Below, piece after piece: positions 26,470 through 34,648 of a stretch of DNA of 64,000 bases (position 1 is the stretch's first letter; each line of letters starts with the position of its first letter). The stretch covers positions 806,001-870,000 of the forward strand of contig NZ_JAPKND010000001.1 of assembly GCF_026344035.1 (NCBI RefSeq), given 5' to 3'. The translations under genes were made by a program, and so were the position numbers. The stretch comes from Alcaligenes endophyticus (GTDB lineage: Bacteria; Pseudomonadota; Gammaproteobacteria; Burkholderiales; Burkholderiaceae_B). Under the pieces are notes generated by a model. That model saw nothing but the letters and a program-made list of their open reading frames with translations, did not search any database and was not told the origin of the DNA.

Positions 26470-28044
26470 TTATGGCTGGACTCCGCATCGTAATTTTTGC
26501 CCGACCTCTGCCTGTAGGCGTTTTTCGGCTAGGTGTATAAGCTCGCAAAGTATTGGACGCGTCTCGCGAGGATCAATAATCTCCTCAACGGCGAAGGCTT
26601 CTGCAGTGCGGAAGGGTGAAGCATAAGGCTTAAGCTCTGCCTCCAATTCGCGTTCTTTGGCTATAGGATCGGAGGCACTCATAATCTCTTTCCGAAAAGC
26701 TGCAGCCACTCCACCCTCCACAGGAAGTGAGCCCCATTCAGCTGATGGCCAAGCTATTTTTAAATCGACGTCGTTCTTATTGCATGTAGCCATACCTGCC
26801 ATCCCATAGCACTTGCGAATTACGAGTGTAATGGTAGGAACTTTCAGCTTACCAGCGATGAATACTGCACGCATCCCTTCGCGTAGTGTGCCTTCTTGTT
26901 CAGCTTTAAGGCCGACCATAAAGCCAGGCACATCGACAAAAAACACCAGCGGAATATGAAAGGTGTCACATAACTCCATGAAATGTATCTGCTTTCGTGC
27001 AGAATGCGCATCCATAGCACCTCCGTAAACCATAGGATTGTTCGCAATAACTCCGACAACACGCCCGTTAAGTCGGGCCAGCATCGTAATTACCGATTTA
27101 CCGTATGACGGTTGAATTTCAAAGCTTGAGTTTTCGTCAACAACCATTTGAACAAGCCGATGCATACTATAGGCTTGTGTTCGTTTCTCGGGAATGATGT
27201 TAGCTAGTCGCTCATCACATCGGTCCACAGGATCAGAACAAACGGATACGGGGGGAAGCTCCCATACATTACTAGGCATAAAACTTAAGAATCTGCGGAC
27301 TTGCTCTAGGGCATCTTTTTCTGAGGAGGCGCTGTTATGTATGGTCCCTGCTTTATTGACTGAAACTTTAGTGCCTCCTAAATCATTTTTATCGATGATC
27401 TGACCTAAGGACCGTTTAACCACAGGAGGACCTGCTGCGAAAATTTGGCTGGTGTTTTCAACCATAACGGAAAAATGCGAAAGTATGGCGCGACCGGCAG
27501 GTCCTCCTGCTGCGGTTCCTAGCACTGCTGACACGACGGGAACTTCACCAAGTAGCTCTACCGAGCGTTCAAACCCATGTACTCCAGGAAAAACGCTATG
27601 CCCCCGACGTTTGATGGAGGCTACGCTGCCACCAGCTCCATCAATTAAATTAACTAAAGGTATGCGGTAGTGATGGGCCAAATCTTCAATGAAACCACCT
27701 TGACCGCCTTTGCGTCGCGCGCTACCGAATGTCGTTCCGCCGCGCACTGTGAAATCCTCCCCACCTAAAGCGATAGGTCGCCCATCAATACGAGCTAAAC
27801 CGCCCACATACGGAGCTGGCGTCACTGATACTAAATTTTGATTTTCATCATAAACGCCTGTCCCCGCTAAAGTGCCAATTTCGTAAAAGCTGCCTGCGTC
27901 CGAAATAATAGCAATACGTTCACGTATGGTTTGACGACCGTTTTTCCGTTGGCGGGCAATGGCTTGCGGGCCGCCCATTTTTTTTGCTTCAGCACGCCTA
28001 AAGGCAAGTTCTGCAAATCTGTCTCGCTCACTGACTGTGTTCAT
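26470..28044 (-). CDS. Acyl-CoA carboxylase carboxyltransferase subunit
   Basis: A 524-residue enzyme of the PccB/MccB family with two crotonase-like halves. The N-terminal half shows GGTTFGSARRKGGQGGFIED and the C-terminal half FFVDVPGFMVGLKAEQEGTL, which hold the acyl-CoA and biotin oxyanion loops. It moves CO2 from biotin to an acyl-CoA; the substrate is not deducible. The frame is open to 28059, but the ATG at 28044 overlaps the biotin-carrier stop as ATGA and has GGAG just upstream. It is the third gene of the CoA-transferase, carrier, carboxyltransferase operon. Confidence 0.9.
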   Translation of the reverse strand: MNTVSERDRFAELAFRRAEAKKMGGPQAIARQRKNGRQTIRERIAIISDAGSFYEIGTLAGTGVYDENQNLVSVTPAPYVGGLARIDGRPIALGGEDFTVRGGTTFGSARRKGGQGGFIEDLAHHYRIPLVNLIDGAGGSVASIKRRGHSVFPGVHGFERSVELLGEVPVVSAVLGTAAGGPAGRAILSHFSVMVENTSQIFAAGPPVVKRSLGQIIDKNDLGGTKVSVNKAGTIHNSASSEKDALEQVRRFLSFMPSNVWELPPVSVCSDPVDRCDERLANIIPEKRTQAYSMHRLVQMVVDENSSFEIQPSYGKSVITMLARLNGRVVGVIANNPMVYGGAMDAHSARKQIHFMELCDTFHIPLVFFVDVPGFMVGLKAEQEGTLREGMRAVFIAGKLKVPTITLVIRKCYGMAGMATCNKNDVDLKIAWPSAEWGSLPVEGGVAAAFRKEIMSASDPIAKERELEAELKPYASPFRTAEAFAVEEIIDPRETRPILCELIHLAEKRLQAEVGQKLRCGVQP

Positions 28045-28262
28045 GGCTCCACCACACAAAGTACTTGCTCATCTTCAACAGTATCATTAGCTTGTACATA
28101 CAGGGCTTTGACCACTCCACTGATGCTTGCTTCGACGGGAATTTCCATTTTCATAGACTCAAGAATCATGATTACGTCTCCCTGATTCACGAAGCTGCCA
28201 ACTGTGACGTCAATCTTCCATACTGTCCCGGTAACCGGGGAGTTAATTTCAACTTTAGACAC
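28041..28262 (-). CDS. Small stand-alone biotin carrier protein
   Basis: A 73-residue protein that is nothing but a biotinyl domain. The biotinylation lysine is Lys38 in the ESMKME motif, flanked by the usual SPVTGTVWKIDVTVGSFVNQ half-barrel and a symmetric C-terminal half. Carrying the biotin on a separate small protein, instead of fused to the carboxylase, matches the bare biotin carboxylase at 22681. It is coupled by ATGA overlap to the carboxyltransferase. The gap to the preceding CoA-transferase is 54 bases. Confidence 0.92.
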   Translation of the reverse strand: MSKVEINSPVTGTVWKIDVTVGSFVNQGDVIMILESMKMEIPVEASISGVVKALYVQANDTVEDEQVLCVVEP

Positions 28263-28316
28263 CCTTTTATCTCCTTAGATATTGCGCGCAATAGAAGGCA
28301 CGCTTTAATTCTGTTG

Positions 28317-29561
28317 CTAGTCGTTTTCTGAAACATGGGCAGCGTAAATAACATCTGCTACGATCAATTTTTTTAACTCTTCAGCACTAAAACCAAGCTC
28401 TTGAGCCAATACTGAGTGAGTGTCTGCGCCAATATTGTGTCCCGCCCAGCGCACTACGCCCGGAGTGCGAGAGAGTCTTGGTACAACATTGGCCATAGCA
28501 ATTGGCCCCAACTCACTGTCTTCAGGTGTGACAATCATATTGCGGCTTTGGTAGTGCTTGTCTTGGAAAATATCTTTCAGATTGTAGATACGTGATGCTG
28601 GGACTGCCGCATTACTTAAAATGCTTTCAAGCTCTACAAGAGTGTGAGCTCGGGTCCATTCAGATACTATTAATTCAATACTGTCTTCGTGTTCGGATCT
28701 TGCTGTGGGAGTCGCATATCGCGGATCTGCAAGAAGATCGGAACGCTTCATCAGCTTGGCCAACCGTTTGAAGATACTTTGAGAACCGGCTGTAATGTGG
28801 ATGTACTGACCATCCGACGTTTCAAACAACGTATTGGGTGTATGACCCGGAAGCCGAGACCCACACCTTTGCGCTATTTCTCCTAGTTGTTGGAAGGCAG
28901 GGATATGTGGTTCCATAAAGCTAAAAGCAGCTTCGTATAAGGCCGCATCGACGACTTGCCCATGGCCAGTTCGCTTACGCTCAAGGGCAGCCATAACCGC
29001 CCCGAAGGCTCCATATAAGCCAGTGATATAGTCCGTCATCGAAACGGCAACGCGTGCTGGTGGACGGTCTGGGTATCCAGTAATTTCGCGAATACCACTG
29101 AATGCCTCACACACAACGCCATAACCCGGCTGTTGACTGTAAGGACCATCTTGGCCATAACCACTTATACGAACCATGATTAAACCTGGGTTAGAGAGCG
29201 ATAGCTCCTCGTAACCAAGCCCCCAGCGCTCTAGGGTTCCGGGGCGAAAATTTTCAATCACGATATCGGCTGTCTCACATAAACGGCGAATAATGTGACG
29301 CCCTTCATCTTTACGCAAATCTACGGAAATAATTTTTTTATTGCGCAGTATCGATGCGCCATATAAAGAGCGGCCCTTTTTTTGGCGTCCCATATACCGA
29401 ACCGCATCCCCTTCCTTTTGTTCTACTTTAATCACGTTTGCACCAAAATCAGCAAGTAGCCGGGCACAAAATGGTCCTGCAACGGTCGACCCTAACTCAA
29501 TGACTTTGTAGCCCTCCAGCGGTCCATCCTTTGAGCTTGAACTCATCTTTCTGCTACCCAT
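28317..29561 (-). CDS. CaiB/BaiF class III CoA-transferase
   Basis: A 414-residue family III CoA-transferase, which moves CoA between carboxylic acids through a glutamyl/aspartyl anhydride. The catalytic aspartate is Asp177 in MTDYITGLYGAF; the N-terminal LEGYKVIELGSTVAGPF and IENFRPGTLERWGLGYEEL are family hallmarks. The frame is open to 29594, but a perfect AAGGAGG lies seven bases before the ATG at 29561. As first gene of the operon it probably activates the imported acid to the CoA ester that the carboxylase then uses (inference). Confidence 0.91.
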   Translation of the reverse strand: MGSRKMSSSSKDGPLEGYKVIELGSTVAGPFCARLLADFGANVIKVEQKEGDAVRYMGRQKKGRSLYGASILRNKKIISVDLRKDEGRHIIRRLCETADIVIENFRPGTLERWGLGYEELSLSNPGLIMVRISGYGQDGPYSQQPGYGVVCEAFSGIREITGYPDRPPARVAVSMTDYITGLYGAFGAVMAALERKRTGHGQVVDAALYEAAFSFMEPHIPAFQQLGEIAQRCGSRLPGHTPNTLFETSDGQYIHITAGSQSIFKRLAKLMKRSDLLADPRYATPTARSEHEDSIELIVSEWTRAHTLVELESILSNAAVPASRIYNLKDIFQDKHYQSRNMIVTPEDSELGPIAMANVVPRLSRTPGVVRWAGHNIGADTHSVLAQELGFSAEELKKLIVADVIYAAHVSEND

Positions 29562-29598
29562 GGCAAAGCCTCCTTTGAATACTTTGGTAGACATGTCA

Positions 29599-29632
29599 AA
29601 TATACATGTTTGAAAATATTATTGTCAACAAT
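29599..29632 (-). promoter_or_regulatory. Promoter and putative operator of the CoA-transferase operon
   Basis: On the minus strand a perfect TTGACA (29623-29628) and TATATT (29599-29604) are 18 bases apart, about 38 bases from the start codon. The -35 lies inside an ATTGT..ACAAT inverted repeat (29621-29632) resembling the site before the biotin carboxylase gene. Confidence 0.6.
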
Positions 29633-29714
29633 TTTGCATACCATTATGTAAACCAAAAAGACTCTCCTATTGTTCTCCTGTTTTTTATACTCTGAAAAAG
29701 TATGAGAACAATAG

Positions 29715-29840
29715 ACACACAGGTATATGCGCTTACGCCTCTGGAGTGCTTCAAACCCGTTGCGAAAATGTGCATTGCCTGCTGAGTACAATGGCCCAGT
29801 GAACAGGGATAACGTGGATGCATATTTGACGGGCGGATAA
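29715..29840 (+). pseudogene. Possible C-terminal remnant of a transposase-like gene
   Basis: An open run of 41 codons after an in-frame TAG ends in a protein-like tail (EYNGPVNRDNVDAYLTGG, then TAA at 29838-29840). It is followed within 50 bases by the structured region at 29885. That order, enzyme tail then structured non-coding end, is the layout of IS1111-type elements, but the family could not be confirmed by eye. Confidence 0.25.
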
Positions 29841-29884
29841 GTTTATGCAAAGCGACTGCGATGCGGTACGATAGCCGTGGCTGG

Positions 29885-30056
29885 AGACAGTCGTCCTAGT
29901 ATGCGTTTCAACATGGAGTTGGAGGAGACTGTCTTAAGACGGAGCCTACGATGTGTAGGTCTGGCAACAATCGGGTAAGACCGTCATATTGATGATAGAG
30001 GGCTTACGCCTTCTTGTTACGCCTAGTCTTTGGTACGACTAAGCGCCGAGTCTTAG
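29885..30056 (+). ncRNA. Cluster of stable hairpins, possible structured RNA or mobile-element end
   Basis: AGACAGTC (29885-29892) pairs perfectly with GACTGTCT (29927-29934) around an inner CAAC/GTTG hairpin. GACGG (29938-29942) pairs with CCGTC (29981-29985) enclosing a CCTAC/GTAGG hairpin, with GGTCT/AGACC as an alternative. TAGTC/GACTA (30024-30041) and CTAAG/CTTAG (30039-30056) follow. No known riboswitch, 6S, tmRNA or RNase P motif is seen. Strand is uncertain. Confidence 0.35.
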
Positions 30057-30687
30057 CGAGCCCCTGCTAGCGTGTTTAGAAATTTCTGAGAACGGGTTTT
30101 AACCCTTGCTTGGGCAACGTCGGAGCTATTGTTTCAGATAGTAGCGATCGCCTAAATTTAACAAGCGGTTATTTGGCTCAGAAGCACGGCGATAAAACTT
30201 TTCTGCCTCCAGATCACCAATCGCCAGCACCATGCGCTATTGTCTACCCAATCCCTCCCAACACTGAGCAAGCAGGCGATCACCACACTGGATTAGCCTT
30301 TCATCCGAGTACTCCGTCAGCTTTAGTAAAAAACCAGCACTATCTGTCCGTCACGGTATGCTGATAAGCGTTCATGCATTCCTATGGCTGATATAAACTC
30401 CCTTGGTATACAACGTGGCTTATACACAGAAATAAAAAAATTAGTCTAGGTCATAAGCTCAGTCTAAAAACCTAACATAGCCCTTATAGGCATAAGAAGC
30501 CGACAGGGTCTGCTAAGATAGAAGTCCATCAGCGCTGGGGTTTTCCTGACCATACTCTTAATATAAAAAAGAAATATAGTTATTGGAAATCAGCTTAACC
30601 AGTTCTGTTAACACATGTGACAATCACTGCCTTGATTTGGTTAGAGCGACTATCTTTACCAGCGCTAACCTCCCAAATACAGCTACC

Positions 30688-31509
30688 ATGCACACTCACT
30701 CTGCTCCTAGTTCACCGCCTTTAATTCGGCTCAGTAACGTCAGTAAAACTTTTACGCTTCCCGATGGGAAGCAGTTTGACGCTGTGCATGCCCTATCTCT
30801 AGATATCCCAGCGGGTGAGATATTTGGGTTGATCGGTAAAAGTGGCGCGGGCAAATCTACGCTGCTGCGCATGATTAACCTGCTCGAGCGCCCCGACTCA
30901 GGGCAGGTGTTATTAGCTGGGCAAGACTTAACGGGTTTGAATAAAAAAGCCCTACGGCTGGCGCGTCAAGACTTAGGGATGATCTTTCAGCAATTTAATT
31001 TGCTGCAAAATGCCACCGTCTATGAGAACGTTGCCTTTCCCTTAACGCTACACGGCAAGTTCCACGCCACTGAAGTCCAGGCTCGCGTCCATGAGTGCCT
31101 TGAACTAGTAGGGTTGAGCGATAAATTGCATCATTACCCTGCACAACTGTCGGGCGGACAGAAACAAAGAGTAGCCATTGCCCGTGCCTTAGCACCGCGC
31201 CCTAAGGTCATGCTCTGTGACGAACCTACCTCCGCCCTGGATACAGAAACGACCCGATCCGTGCTCGATACGCTGCGTGATATCAACCAACAGTTAGGTG
31301 TCACCATTGTTATCGTGACCCATGAACTACCCGTCGTATTAAGCCTATGTACGCGTGTAGCCGTGCTAGAGCAGGGCCATTTAATTGAACAGTTCGACGT
31401 ACACGACCAAAGTACACCGCGCACCAGTATGCTGGGTCGAGAACTCGCCGAAGAACACAAACGTCACGAGCTTTTAAAATCTCTCTATCAGCAGAGCAGC
31501 CATGTTTGA
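30688..31509 (+). CDS. metN: Methionine ABC transporter ATP-binding protein MetN, short form
   Basis: A 273-residue ATPase driving methionine import. Walker A is GLIGKSGAGKST, the signature LSGGQKQRVAIARAL and Walker B VMLCDEPTSALD, with the IFGLIGKSGAGKSTLLRMIN block typical of MetN. The frame is open to 30583, but the ATG at 30688 starts a normal N-terminus. The protein stops about 70 residues short of usual MetN: the C-terminal NIL (methionine-sensing) domain is missing, so transport may not be inhibited by internal methionine. It overlaps metI by eight bases. Confidence 0.92.
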   Translation: MHTHSAPSSPPLIRLSNVSKTFTLPDGKQFDAVHALSLDIPAGEIFGLIGKSGAGKSTLLRMINLLERPDSGQVLLAGQDLTGLNKKALRLARQDLGMIFQQFNLLQNATVYENVAFPLTLHGKFHATEVQARVHECLELVGLSDKLHHYPAQLSGGQKQRVAIARALAPRPKVMLCDEPTSALDTETTRSVLDTLRDINQQLGVTIVIVTHELPVVLSLCTRVAVLEQGHLIEQFDVHDQSTPRTSMLGRELAEEHKRHELLKSLYQQSSHV

Positions 31510-32164
31510 AAATATTGTCGCTATTTTGCCCGAGCTTTGGCTATCCATCGCTCAAACTTTTCTGATGTTAGGCATAGGCCTCACCGCGGCTATCCTCCTG
31601 GGTGGGCCATTAGGGATCTTATTATTTTTAATGAGCCCAGGCCAATCGTTGGCTAATAAACCTGCTTACCTCATCGTTAGCTGGGTGGTGAATACGGTAC
31701 GTTCATTTCCATTTATCATTTTATTAGTGGCGCTAGTCCCCATCACTCGCGTCTTGGTCGGTACGTCGATAGGGCCTTTGGCCGCATCCGTGCCGTTATC
31801 TGTAGCCGCCATTCCTTACCTTGCCCGTTTGGTCGAGCAAAGTGTACGGGAAGTGCCGAAAGGCGTGATCGAAGCAGCCCAAGCCATGGGCGCCTCAGAG
31901 TTGCAAATCGTATGGCGTGTATTAGCTCGTGAAGCGCGCTCCGGCCTTATTTTGGCCCTTACTGTATTGGCCGTTAGTTTTCTATCCTATTCGGCCATTG
32001 CAGGGGTCGTGGGTGGTGGTGGCATTGGTGACTTAGCAATACGCTATGGCTACTACCGCTTTCAAACCGACATCATGCTTTTAACCGTAGCAATTTTGAT
32101 TGTACTGGTGCAAATTATTCAATTTGGCGGCAACACCTTAGCCCACCGTTTGGATAAACGCTAA
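31502..32164 (+). CDS. metI: Methionine ABC transporter permease MetI
   Basis: A 220-residue permease with five predicted spans. The ATPase-contacting loop is GVIEAAQAMGASELQIVWRV and the MetI-typical VVNTVRSFPFIILLVALVP and GVVGGGGIGDLAIRYGYYRF stretches are present. It overlaps metN by eight bases and lies 26 bases before metQ, so the three form an operon. Confidence 0.95.
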   Translation: MFENIVAILPELWLSIAQTFLMLGIGLTAAILLGGPLGILLFLMSPGQSLANKPAYLIVSWVVNTVRSFPFIILLVALVPITRVLVGTSIGPLAASVPLSVAAIPYLARLVEQSVREVPKGVIEAAQAMGASELQIVWRVLAREARSGLILALTVLAVSFLSYSAIAGVVGGGGIGDLAIRYGYYRFQTDIMLLTVAILIVLVQIIQFGGNTLAHRLDKR

Positions 32165-32190
32165 CTTTTACTTATTTTGAAGGAATCACT

Positions 32191-33009
32191 ATGCTGACAC
32201 TTCGTCGCCAGCTCTTGCTAGGCACCGCAGCCGTTTTATTTAGCCTCAGCACAGCTACCGTACAAGCAGCTGATCCTAATAAAACCGAACTCGTGTTTGG
32301 CGCTACGGCCGGCTATAACTACGACGTGCTGAAACTAGCCATCGTTCCCCAACTGCAAGACCAAGGCTATAAAGTAAAGCTGGTCGAGTTTAACGACTAT
32401 GTGCAGCCTAATATGGCCTTGGCTCAAGGCTCATTGGACGCCAACCTATTCCAGCACATCGCATACTTAAATCGCTTTAAAACCGATCAAAAACTGGATT
32501 TAATCGACCTAGTACAAAGCACTACGGCGCCGATGGGCATTTATGCCTCCAAGCGCCAAAGTCTAAACGATATTCAAGAGGGTGATCGTTTCACCGTTCC
32601 TAACGACCCCAGCAACTTGGCTCGTGCGCTGCAATTACTGCAAAACAATGGTGTCATCACCATGAAGCAAGATATAGACCCATTGCGCGTCACTGAAAAA
32701 GATATCGTTGAAAACCCCAAAAAGATCCGTTTCCAACCTGTTGAAGCTGCACAATTGCCACGCACTATTGGTGATGCCGAGTTCGCGATCGTGCCCGGTA
32801 ACTTTGCTATTGCCTCGGGCTTGGACTTAACCAGCGCCGTCACTTTAGAAGTCCCCCCTATAGAGTACCAACAAGTGGTTGCAGTGAAAGCTGCTGACGC
32901 TGAGAAGCCTTGGGCGCAAGACTTGGCCGCCAGCTTTAAATCAACACAATTCAAAGCAGCACTAGACAAGCACTTTCCTGGCTACGTTCAGCCTGCTGGC
33001 CTCAAGTAA
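32191..33009 (+). CDS. metQ: Methionine-binding periplasmic protein MetQ
   Basis: A 272-residue NlpA/MetQ-family binding protein. A cleavable signal ends near TVQAADPN; there is no lipobox cysteine, so this copy is soluble rather than a lipoprotein. Family motifs are DYVQPNMALAQGSLDANLFQH and PNDPSNLARALQLLQ. A strong GAAGGAA site precedes it. It delivers methionine to MetNI and is followed by a GC-rich hairpin. Confidence 0.94.
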   Translation: MLTLRRQLLLGTAAVLFSLSTATVQAADPNKTELVFGATAGYNYDVLKLAIVPQLQDQGYKVKLVEFNDYVQPNMALAQGSLDANLFQHIAYLNRFKTDQKLDLIDLVQSTTAPMGIYASKRQSLNDIQEGDRFTVPNDPSNLARALQLLQNNGVITMKQDIDPLRVTEKDIVENPKKIRFQPVEAAQLPRTIGDAEFAIVPGNFAIASGLDLTSAVTLEVPPIEYQQVVAVKAADAEKPWAQDLAASFKSTQFKAALDKHFPGYVQPAGLK

Positions 33010-33048
33010 AAAGTAACCATCAAGCCTCACGGCTCAGTGGTACTACTT

Positions 33049-33078
33049 CCCCGGAACAGCTTACGCTGCCGGGGATTA
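33049..33078 (+). terminator. Probable terminator of metNIQ
   Basis: CCCCGG (33049-33054) pairs with CCGGGG (33069-33074), enclosing CAGC/GCTG with a TTAC loop. The following ATTATT is only partly T-rich. Confidence 0.7.
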
Positions 33079-33204
33079 TTCATTAGACGCTCAACAGCAC
33101 AAAGAGAATGCCCTTTTACAACTGTCGGCACTCATGCACAATACTGACTACGGACGCTGTGGCAGTATGCCCATGCGGTTATATAACCCCGATTTGGAAA
33201 CATC

Positions 33205-33498
33205 ATGAACGTTGAAGAAATTGTAGATATCCGTATTTCTGCTGGGCAACAACAAGCCTTTGAAGAGGCCGTGCACCGTGGCGTCACCACCGTTATCGGT
33301 CAAGCGAAGGGCTTCATGGGATACAGCTTGCAACACAGCATAGAGTCTCCTGAGCGCTACTTGCTCACGATCTGTTGGAAAACCTTAGAAGACCACACTG
33401 TTGGCTTTCGCGAGTCTGAACTGTTTCCCCAGTGGCGCGCCATTGTAGGGCCGTTTTTTGCACAACCGCCTGTCATCGAGCACTTTGTGCGCGCTTAA
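33205..33498 (+). CDS. Antibiotic biosynthesis monooxygenase (ABM) domain protein
   Basis: A 97-residue single-domain ABM protein with the ferredoxin-like dimeric fold. The EIVDIRISAGQQQAFEEAV strand-helix start and the GFMGYSLQHSIESPERYLLTICW core are typical. Such proteins include quinol monooxygenases, haem-degrading enzymes and many of unknown role; the tryptophan-bearing CW of the core is family-wide and not diagnostic. It is monocistronic, with its own terminator. Confidence 0.85.
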   Translation: MNVEEIVDIRISAGQQQAFEEAVHRGVTTVIGQAKGFMGYSLQHSIESPERYLLTICWKTLEDHTVGFRESELFPQWRAIVGPFFAQPPVIEHFVRA

Positions 33499-33520
33499 TA
33501 TCACAGTGATCGACTCAGCA

Positions 33521-33542
33521 AGCCACCTTTCGGTGGCTTTTT
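33521..33542 (+). terminator. Terminator of the ABM-domain gene
   Basis: AGCCACC and GGTGGCT form a seven-base stem with a TTTC loop, running into a T tract 23 bases after the stop. Confidence 0.9.
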
Positions 33543-33563
33543 ACTTTCTCAACACACGCATAA

Positions 33564-33658
33564 ATTCCAATATAAAGAACAAATAAACCATATATTGGAC
33601 AATCGCCTCGTCTTATATTATATTCAATATACGAAATAAAATATTCGATATATTGGAT
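33564..33658 (+). promoter_or_regulatory. tdh promoter with two inverted-repeat operator pairs
   Basis: A promoter is readable as TTGGAC (33595-33600), 18 bases, TATATT (33619-33624). Four copies of a TCCAATATA-like half-site occur: 33564-33574 and 33591-33599 as one inverted pair, 33622-33631 and 33649-33658 as a second; the pairs are about 26 bases centre to centre. Two half-sites cover the -35 and -10. The 14 bases at 33643-33656 recur exactly, inverted, in the kbl/regulator gap at 39767-39780. Confidence 0.65.
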
Positions 33659-33667
33659 TACATAGCG

Positions 33668-34621
33668 ATGAGCAAGCAAGAAGTCATACTAATAATCGGA
33701 GCAAACGGCCAAGTTGGCACGGAGCTAAGCCTGCGTCTATGCCAAGACTACGGCAACAATAATGTCATCACGGCAGATTTAGGCCCCGCCACACATGGCG
33801 CGGGCACAAAACACGAAAGCTTCAGTGTTCTCGACGCGGACATGCTTAACGCAGTGATCCAACAATACCACGTCACGCAGGTATATCACTTGGCCGCCTC
33901 GTTATCTGCTACGGCGGAAAAAAACCCTCAGGCCGCGTGGAATCTTAATATTACTGGTTTGCTGAATGTGTTAGAGGCAGCCCGCCACTATCAGCTACGC
34001 GTGTTTTGGCCTAGTTCAATTGCGGTATTTGGTGCTAACACTCCCGCCCACGAAACACCACAACACACCATAATGGAACCCAGCACCCTATACGGCATTG
34101 CTAAGCAAGCAGGGGAAGGCTGGTGCCGCTGGTATCACCAAAAGTATGGGGTAGATGTACGTAGCTTGCGCTACCCTGGGCTTATTTCCTACAAAACAGC
34201 CCCGGGTGGAGGCACGACCGACTACGCCGTAGAAATCTTTTCTGCTGCCCTGACGCAACATACCTACACATGCTTTATTGACGCCCATGAAGCACTCCCC
34301 ATGATGTACATGGATGATGCCGTACGCGCCACCATAGAGCTGATGAATGCCCCTGCAGAGTGTATTCGTGAGCGTGGCAGCTACAACGTTGCCGGCATAA
34401 GCTTTACCCCCGCCGAAATAGCCGCTGAAATTGAACGCCAGGGCGTAGCCTTAGCCATGCACTATGAGCCTGACTACCGCCAACAGATTGCTGCCAGTTG
34501 GCCTGCTAGCATAGACGACTCTGTGGCACACCAAGACTGGCAATGGCAGGCTAAGTTTGATCTACGTACTTTGGTGCAAACGATGTTAGCGAACATCGAC
34601 ACCACAAAAAAGGCGGCCTAA
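33668..34621 (+). CDS. tdh: L-threonine 3-dehydrogenase, short-chain (epimerase-like) type
   Basis: A 317-residue extended SDR enzyme that oxidises L-threonine to 2-amino-3-ketobutyrate with NAD. The NAD loop is GANGQVG (11-17), the catalytic YxxxK is Tyr142 and Lys146 in LYGIAKQAG, and the PGLISYKTAPGGGTTDYAVE and LPMMYMDDAVRATIELMNAP stretches are specific to this TDH subfamily rather than sugar epimerases. The zinc-type Tdh of E. coli is unrelated. An ATG at 33653 lies inside an operator copy, so the ATG at 33668 is preferred. The partner enzyme Kbl is encoded 4 kb downstream on the other strand. Confidence 0.92.
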   Translation: MSKQEVILIIGANGQVGTELSLRLCQDYGNNNVITADLGPATHGAGTKHESFSVLDADMLNAVIQQYHVTQVYHLAASLSATAEKNPQAAWNLNITGLLNVLEAARHYQLRVFWPSSIAVFGANTPAHETPQHTIMEPSTLYGIAKQAGEGWCRWYHQKYGVDVRSLRYPGLISYKTAPGGGTTDYAVEIFSAALTQHTYTCFIDAHEALPMMYMDDAVRATIELMNAPAECIRERGSYNVAGISFTPAEIAAEIERQGVALAMHYEPDYRQQIAASWPASIDDSVAHQDWQWQAKFDLRTLVQTMLANIDTTKKAA

Positions 34622-34629
34622 GCCGCCTT
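34606..34629 (-). terminator. Terminator of the kbl-TRAP-creatininase operon
   Basis: On the minus strand GGCGGC-TTAG-GCCGCC runs into six T residues. The element overlaps the end of the convergent tdh gene and follows the creatininase-family gene by 20 bases. Confidence 0.88.
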
Positions 34630-34648
34630 AACACAGCCTACACGACGA

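Larger units (their letters stand above)
29562..30687. other. Gene-poor stretch between the CoA-transferase operon and metN
   Basis: About 1.1 kb with no complete gene. In order it holds the CoA-transferase promoter, a coding-like tail ending at 29840, a run of RNA hairpins (29885-30056), and an 85-codon plus-strand frame from a TTG at 30110 to 30364 with unconvincing composition. On the minus strand around 30130-30300 there are short coding-like pieces broken by stops. It looks like old recombination debris at the edge of the carboxylase segment. Confidence 0.45.

Noticed and set aside
30110-30364. 85-codon plus-strand frame starting at TTG
   Set aside because: No ATG or ribosome site; lies in a stretch of apparent debris with equally coding-like pieces on the other strand.
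29640-30580. Second copy of the tRNA-Thr 3' end as an island attachment site
   Set aside because: Reading this stretch found no match to the last 20 bases of the tRNA.
30380-30687. SAM riboswitch upstream of metN
   Set aside because: No SAM-I, SAM-II or SAM/SAH core motif could be found.
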